Shown: positions 6,404-7,687 of the stretch, piece after piece
Layout: every line of letters starts with the position of its first letter
Position numbering within the stretch: the stretch's first letter is position 1
NCBI GenBank assembly: GCA_035258605.1
Contig: DATFXD010000339.1
Location: forward strand, 1-7,687
Source of the DNA: AWTP1-13 sp035258605
GTDB lineage: Bacteria; Pseudomonadota; Alphaproteobacteria; Rhizobiales; Hyphomicrobiaceae
DNA length: 7,687 nucleotides
Direction: 5' to 3'
Notes under the pieces: generated by a model
What the model was told of the DNA's origin: nothing
Databases searched by the model: none
What the model saw: the letters and a program-made list of their open reading frames with translations, nothing else
Translations under genes and position numbers: made by a program

Positions 6404-7432
6404 ATGCTTAGAACTGCAGTCGCCGTCTCGACCACTTTGTTGTACCTCGTCGCCCTGCCCGCCGATCGTGCCGTTGCGGGCCCCACGCTCGATGCCGTCA
6501 AAGCGCGCGGTAAGCTCGTGTGCGCCGCCAATGGCAATCGGGCTGGCTTCTCCTCTCTCGACAGTCGCGGCCAGTGGAAAGGCATCGACGTGGATACCTG
6601 CCGTGCGATCGCCGCGGCAGTGGTCGGCGACGCCGACAAGGTCGAACTTCTCCAGTCGACGACGCAGACGCGCCTAACCGTGCTGCAGACGGGAGAGGTC
6701 GATGTCACCACCGCCAACGTCACCTGGACGCTGACCCGCGACGCGAAGCTAGGCATCGATTTTGTCGCGCCCACCTTTTACGATGGTCAAGGCTTCATGG
6801 TCAGCAAGAAGCTAGGCGTGACGAGCGTAAAGGAGATGAACGGCGCCACCGTCTGCGTGTTGCCGGGGTCGACCTCCGAGAAAGTTGCAGCCGAGGTTGC
6901 CAATGCCAATGGCCTTACCTTCAAGATGGTGGTGATCGAGAACCAGAAGGAGCTGAATACGGCCTTCTTCAGCGGCCGCTGCGATGCGCACGTGCAGACC
7001 ACGTCCGGCCTGGCCGCCAACCGATCTGCTGCCGCCTCCGACCCGGACGAATACGTCATCCTGCCGGGCGTGCACGGTAAGGATCCGATGGGGCCCGTGG
7101 TTCGCCAGGGCGACGCGCAATGGCGCGATATCGTCAATTGGACGGTATTTGCCCTGTTCGAGGCGGAGGAGAAGAATGTCACCTCCAACAACGTCGACCA
7201 AATGCTGAACGGCAACGATGAAGCAATCCAACGGCTGCTTGGCGTCAAGGGTGAGCTCGGCAAGGACCTTGGCCTCGATGCGCAATGGGCCTATCGCATC
7301 ATCAAACAGGTCGGCAACTACGGCGAGATCTTCGAGCGCAACGTCGGCAAGGCATCGCCGATGAAGATGGATCGCGGGATCAATGACTTGTGGATCCGCG
7401 GCGGGCTCCTTTATTCGCCGCCCTTCAACTGA
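6404..7432 (+). CDS. aapJ: AapJ-type amino acid ABC transporter periplasmic binding protein
   Basis: A 342-residue periplasmic solute-binding protein (SBP_bac_3 type), the same length as rhizobial AapJ. Residues 1-25 are a Sec signal peptide with an AVA cleavage site before Gly26. Then come the family blocks RGKLVCAANGNRAGFSS, DVDTCRAIAAAVVGD, VTWTLTRD (Arg112, predicted to bind the ligand carboxylate), YDGQGFMVSKK, GRCDAHVQTTSGL, and a C-terminal AYRIIKQVGNYGEIFERNVG. The usual paired cysteines (C40, and the one in DTCRA) are kept. Two places are unlike standard AapJ/BztA. The expected TTDxSGL has become QTTSGL, putting Thr199 where the aspartate holding the alpha-amino group normally sits. 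The expected SRNTTWT has become TANVTWT. The ligand is therefore probably not the ordinary broad set of L-amino acids. GGAAGG at 6391-6396, 7 bases before the ATG, supports the start. It is followed after 18 bases by the permease gene. Confidence 0.93.
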   Translation: MLRTAVAVSTTLLYLVALPADRAVAGPTLDAVKARGKLVCAANGNRAGFSSLDSRGQWKGIDVDTCRAIAAAVVGDADKVELLQSTTQTRLTVLQTGEVDVTTANVTWTLTRDAKLGIDFVAPTFYDGQGFMVSKKLGVTSVKEMNGATVCVLPGSTSEKVAAEVANANGLTFKMVVIENQKELNTAFFSGRCDAHVQTTSGLAANRSAAASDPDEYVILPGVHGKDPMGPVVRQGDAQWRDIVNWTVFALFEAEEKNVTSNNVDQMLNGNDEAIQRLLGVKGELGKDLGLDAQWAYRIIKQVGNYGEIFERNVGKASPMKMDRGINDLWIRGGLLYSPPFN

Positions 7433-7450
7433 TGCCGAGCCAGAGGCCGC

Positions 7451-7687
7451 GTGTCTGAGGCAAGCATCCCCACTCCCTCGTTGCGTGGGCGCCGGCCGCC
7501 ACCCCCGCGCCCGGCTTTGTCGCTGGATGGCCTATGGCATAATGCAAACGTGCGTGGCCTCGTCTATCAGGCCATCATCCTCGTTGCCCTGTTCGGGCTC
7601 GTCATTTGGATGGTCGGCAATGCCCAGCACGCACTGGCCAAGCGCGGCATCTCCACCGGCTTTGCGTTCCTGTGGCGGGAAGCCGGC
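7451..7687 (+). CDS. aapQ: AapQ-type amino acid ABC transporter permease, N-terminal part
   Basis: The first 79 codons of a permease gene cut by the window end. The frame begins at GTG 7451, preceded by AGAGG (7442-7446); an in-frame stop at 7430 leaves no earlier start. A proline/arginine-rich cytoplasmic leader (residues 8-22) is followed by NANVRGLVYQ, the first membrane helix AIILVALFGLVIWMV, and then AKRGISTGFAFLWREAG. This order and wording match AapQ/BztB permeases, in which a block of the form RRGI-x-GFxFL-x-REAGF follows helix 1. The protein should sit in the inner membrane and, with AapM, form the channel energised by the ATPase AapP. Those genes would be expected beyond 7687 but cannot be seen. 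The proline-rich leader is somewhat longer than I would expect. Confidence 0.88.
   Translation, partial: MSEASIPTPSLRGRRPPPPRPALSLDGLWHNANVRGLVYQAIILVALFGLVIWMVGNAQHALAKRGISTGFAFLWREAG

Overview
The base composition is high GC and the gene set looks alphaproteobacterial, most likely Hyphomicrobiales (Bradyrhizobium-like). The main reasons are the AapJ/AapQ-type general amino acid transporter at the right end and the style of the ABC1-kinase and hemolysin III-like proteins. This placement is inferred from protein character, not from a marker gene. No rRNA, tRNA, CRISPR array, insertion sequence or integrase was seen.

Left part (1-2118): a 12-helix major facilitator superfamily transporter on the plus strand converges on a hemolysin III/PAQR-like seven-helix membrane protein on the minus strand. 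About 135 bases without a gene separate them.

Middle (2119-4988): a 531-base non-coding stretch carries three short perfect inverted repeats and an imperfect duplicated block. It leads into a tightly spaced pair: a small alanine-rich helical protein of unknown function, and an ABC1/UbiB-type atypical kinase. The kinase reading frame is broken near 3501. Everything before and after the break looks like a normal family member, and about four codons plus one base appear to be missing just before the ELGPTFVKLGQ nucleotide-loop motif. It is annotated as a disrupted gene.

Right part (5172-7687): a probable operon of a class V PLP-dependent aminotransferase-fold enzyme, an AapJ-type periplasmic binding protein and the start of an AapQ-type permease, which runs off the window. 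The PLP enzyme lacks the cysteine loop of cysteine desulfurases. The binding protein has a threonine where AapJ proteins have the aspartate that holds the ligand's alpha-amino group. Together they suggest a transporter paralogue that brings in an unusual amino compound, which the PLP enzyme may then process.

Nothing here is clearly a wholly new system. The points most worth a second look are the broken ABC1 kinase with its unknown helical partner, and the altered ligand pocket in the PLP-enzyme/Aap operon.
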